Shown one piece after another: positions 11,807-13,415 of a DNA stretch of 13,415 nt. Each line of letters begins with the position of its first letter. Position 1 is the first letter of the stretch. The stretch covers positions 1 through 13,415 of the forward strand of contig CAZQQD010000085.1 in NCBI GenBank assembly GCA_964595355.1, in the 5' to 3' direction. The position numbers and the translations under genes were made by a program. This DNA comes from JAKAGZ01 sp964595355. GTDB taxonomy: Bacteria > Bacteroidota > Ignavibacteria > Ignavibacteriales > Ignavibacteriaceae. The notes under the pieces were generated by a model, which saw only the letters and a program-made list of their open reading frames with translations, made no database searches and had not been told where the DNA came from.

Positions 11807-13415
11807 TGTTTAAAAAGCATCCTAAAGGATTGTACGTCCTATTTTTTACAGAAATGTGGGAAAGATTTGGTTACTACCTTATGGTAGGCATTCTCTTGTT
11901 ATATCTTATAAATACGAAAACGGGCGGAAAAGGCTTTGATACAAAAACCGCAGCGGATATTGTTGGTTCATTTATAGCTCTTGTTTATTTAACTCCATTT
12001 ATCGGGGGGCTTATAGCAGATCGCTATCTGGGCTACATAAAATCTATTTTTATCGGCGGTGCGCTAATGGCTGCAGGATATTTTGGACTTGCGTTTCCCG
12101 GCAATACTGCTTTATTCATTTCACTTGGACTTATAATAATTGGTAATGGATTTTTTAAACCGAACATCAGCACGCTTCTGGGAATAATTTATAATAAAGA
12201 AGAGCTGAAACCTCTTAAAGATAACGCATATAATATTTTCTATATGGGAATTAATATCGGTGCTTTAGTCTGTAATTTTGTTGCTGCATATTTAAGGAAC
12301 ACATATGGATGGGGCTACGCTTTTTCAGCTGCAGGAGTTGGTTTGGTTATCGCTCTTATTTGGCTGGCATCAGGACTAAAACAAGTAAAACACGCCGATG
12401 TAAAGAAGCCTATGGAAAAAGAAGATGCTTCAATGAAACAAATTTTTTCGTATGTGTTTTTGCCTGCAATAGTTTTTGCTCTAATCGGTTGGTTTATTCC
12501 AAATAATATTTTTGGTTCCAATTCAAACGATGCTTTTATTTTTGCCTGTGTTCCTATAATTGCTTTTTATGTTTCTCTATGGTGGCGTGCATCCGGGTCT
12601 GACAAAAAAGCAATAGGTGCTTTATTATTTATATTTTCTATCTCAATAATTTTCTGGACGATTTATAATCAGAATGCAACGGGATTAACAATCTGGGCCG
12701 AATCATATACTAATAGAGAAATTGCACCTATTCTTGAGAAACCTGCAGAGGCAATCAATATGGTTCAGGAGGTGAATACTGAGCCAAAAGTTGTTCCAAA
12801 AGTTGATAAATATTTAAGGCCTGTAACAGACAGCAACGGCAAAGTTGAAACTGTGATGGGTACTGATCCATATTTCAATAATTTGCCAAAGGATGAATGG
12901 CCGGGTGGAAACCAGGTACTCAGGCTGGCTAATGCTGAGCTATTCCAATCCATAAACCCATTCTTTATAATTGTTTTAACTCCATTGGTTGTTCTGTGGT
13001 TCGGTTGGCGCAAAAAGCGTGGAAAGGAAGTTTCGACAGCTTCTAAATTTGGTCAGGCATTATTTATATCAGGCTTATCTGCCATGGTAATGGTTATTGC
13101 TATCATGTCTGTACCATCCGTTTACACACATAAAACAGGCGCATACTGGCTTTTCCTTACCTATGGAATTTTCACAATCAGTGAATTATTCCTTAGCCCG
13201 ATAGGGCTTTCCCTCGTTTCCAAGCTTGCTCCTGCAAGAACGACAGCTCTTATGATGGGTGGATGGTTCCTTTCAACATCACTTGGAGGCAAGGCTGCAG
13301 GAATAATGGCAAGTTTCTGGGATTCTTTTACAGATAAAAAAATGTTTTTCTTGATAATTGCTTTTGCTGCATTCATTGGTGGTGCATGGATTTTTGCACG
13401 ACTGAAATCACTCGA
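11806..13415 (+). CDS. POT/PTR2-family peptide transporter (MFS), 3' end cut by window
   Basis: 536 codons are present with no stop. It is a proton-coupled oligopeptide symporter of the inner membrane. The ATG at 11806 is preceded by GAGAGG at suitable spacing. Helix 1 carries the proton-coupling ExxER motif, FFTEMWERFGYY (13-24, with E16, E19 and R20). The second signature is LTPFIGGLIADRYLGY (62-77), and GNGFFKPNIS (113-122) includes the conserved K118-P119-N120. NPFFIIVLTPLV begins at residue 384. A polar stretch of roughly 85 residues (about 297-383) separates helix 7 from helix 8. The C-terminal half ends in helices after TTALMMGGWFLSTSLGG. Only the last part should be missing. Di- and tripeptides are the likely substrates. 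Confidence 0.93.
   Translation, partial: MFKKHPKGLYVLFFTEMWERFGYYLMVGILLLYLINTKTGGKGFDTKTAADIVGSFIALVYLTPFIGGLIADRYLGYIKSIFIGGALMAAGYFGLAFPGNTALFISLGLIIIGNGFFKPNISTLLGIIYNKEELKPLKDNAYNIFYMGINIGALVCNFVAAYLRNTYGWGYAFSAAGVGLVIALIWLASGLKQVKHADVKKPMEKEDASMKQIFSYVFLPAIVFALIGWFIPNNIFGSNSNDAFIFACVPIIAFYVSLWWRASGSDKKAIGALLFIFSISIIFWTIYNQNATGLTIWAESYTNREIAPILEKPAEAINMVQEVNTEPKVVPKVDKYLRPVTDSNGKVETVMGTDPYFNNLPKDEWPGGNQVLRLANAELFQSINPFFIIVLTPLVVLWFGWRKKRGKEVSTASKFGQALFISGLSAMVMVIAIMSVPSVYTHKTGAYWLFLTYGIFTISELFLSPIGLSLVSKLAPARTTALMMGGWFLSTSLGGKAAGIMASFWDSFTDKKMFFLIIAFAAFIGGAWIFARLKSL

Overview
The window reads as ordinary chromosomal, mostly housekeeping DNA from an AT-rich bacterium. My best guess is the Bacteroidota/Chlorobiota group, most likely an Ignavibacteria-like lineage. 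The reasons are the parA-parB-DUF5683 gene order, the folP-cdaA pair, a PASTA protein with no kinase domain, candidate promoters resembling the Bacteroidetes TAnnTTTG type, and many genes with no visible Shine-Dalgarno sequence. This placement is inference from gene content only. I see no phage, insertion sequence, CRISPR array or defence island.

Layout. Nearly everything is on the minus strand. From the right edge leftwards: a plus-strand POT-family peptide transporter gene runs off the right end (11806 onward), preceded by a 46-codon ORF joined to it by a TAATG overlap. Diverging from it, a PASTA-repeat membrane protein and rpe form a short unit that ends at a clear intrinsic terminator (10098-10122). 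Next comes a compact run of folP, cdaA (c-di-AMP synthase), a GT2 glycosyltransferase, a short CHAD protein and a UPF0173-type metal-dependent hydrolase, with gaps of 47 bases or less or overlaps. After a 140-base regulatory gap come parA, parB, a DUF5683 protein and a zinc-ribbon/Yip1-like membrane protein.

A lone plus-strand Ppx/GppA phosphatase gene (2523-3443) converges on that unit. Across a 32-base AT-only-like gap it diverges from another minus-strand unit: a four-helix membrane protein, a 91-residue unknown, and aroQ, all joined by TAATG and ATGA overlaps. These are followed by a HAD phosphatase, a MerR-type regulator and a partial tRNA-Pro(GGG) at the left edge.

How the genes fit together. 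ParA/ParB act in chromosome segregation; aroQ serves the shikimate pathway; folP serves folate synthesis; rpe serves the pentose phosphate pathway; CdaA makes c-di-AMP. Ppx/GppA and CHAD both belong to families linked to polyphosphate, but they lie in different units. The least understood parts are the small coupled proteins: the 46-residue ORF before the transporter, the 91- and 175-residue pair before aroQ, and the DUF5683 and Yip1-like proteins downstream of parB. No intergenic stretch exceeds 300 bases.
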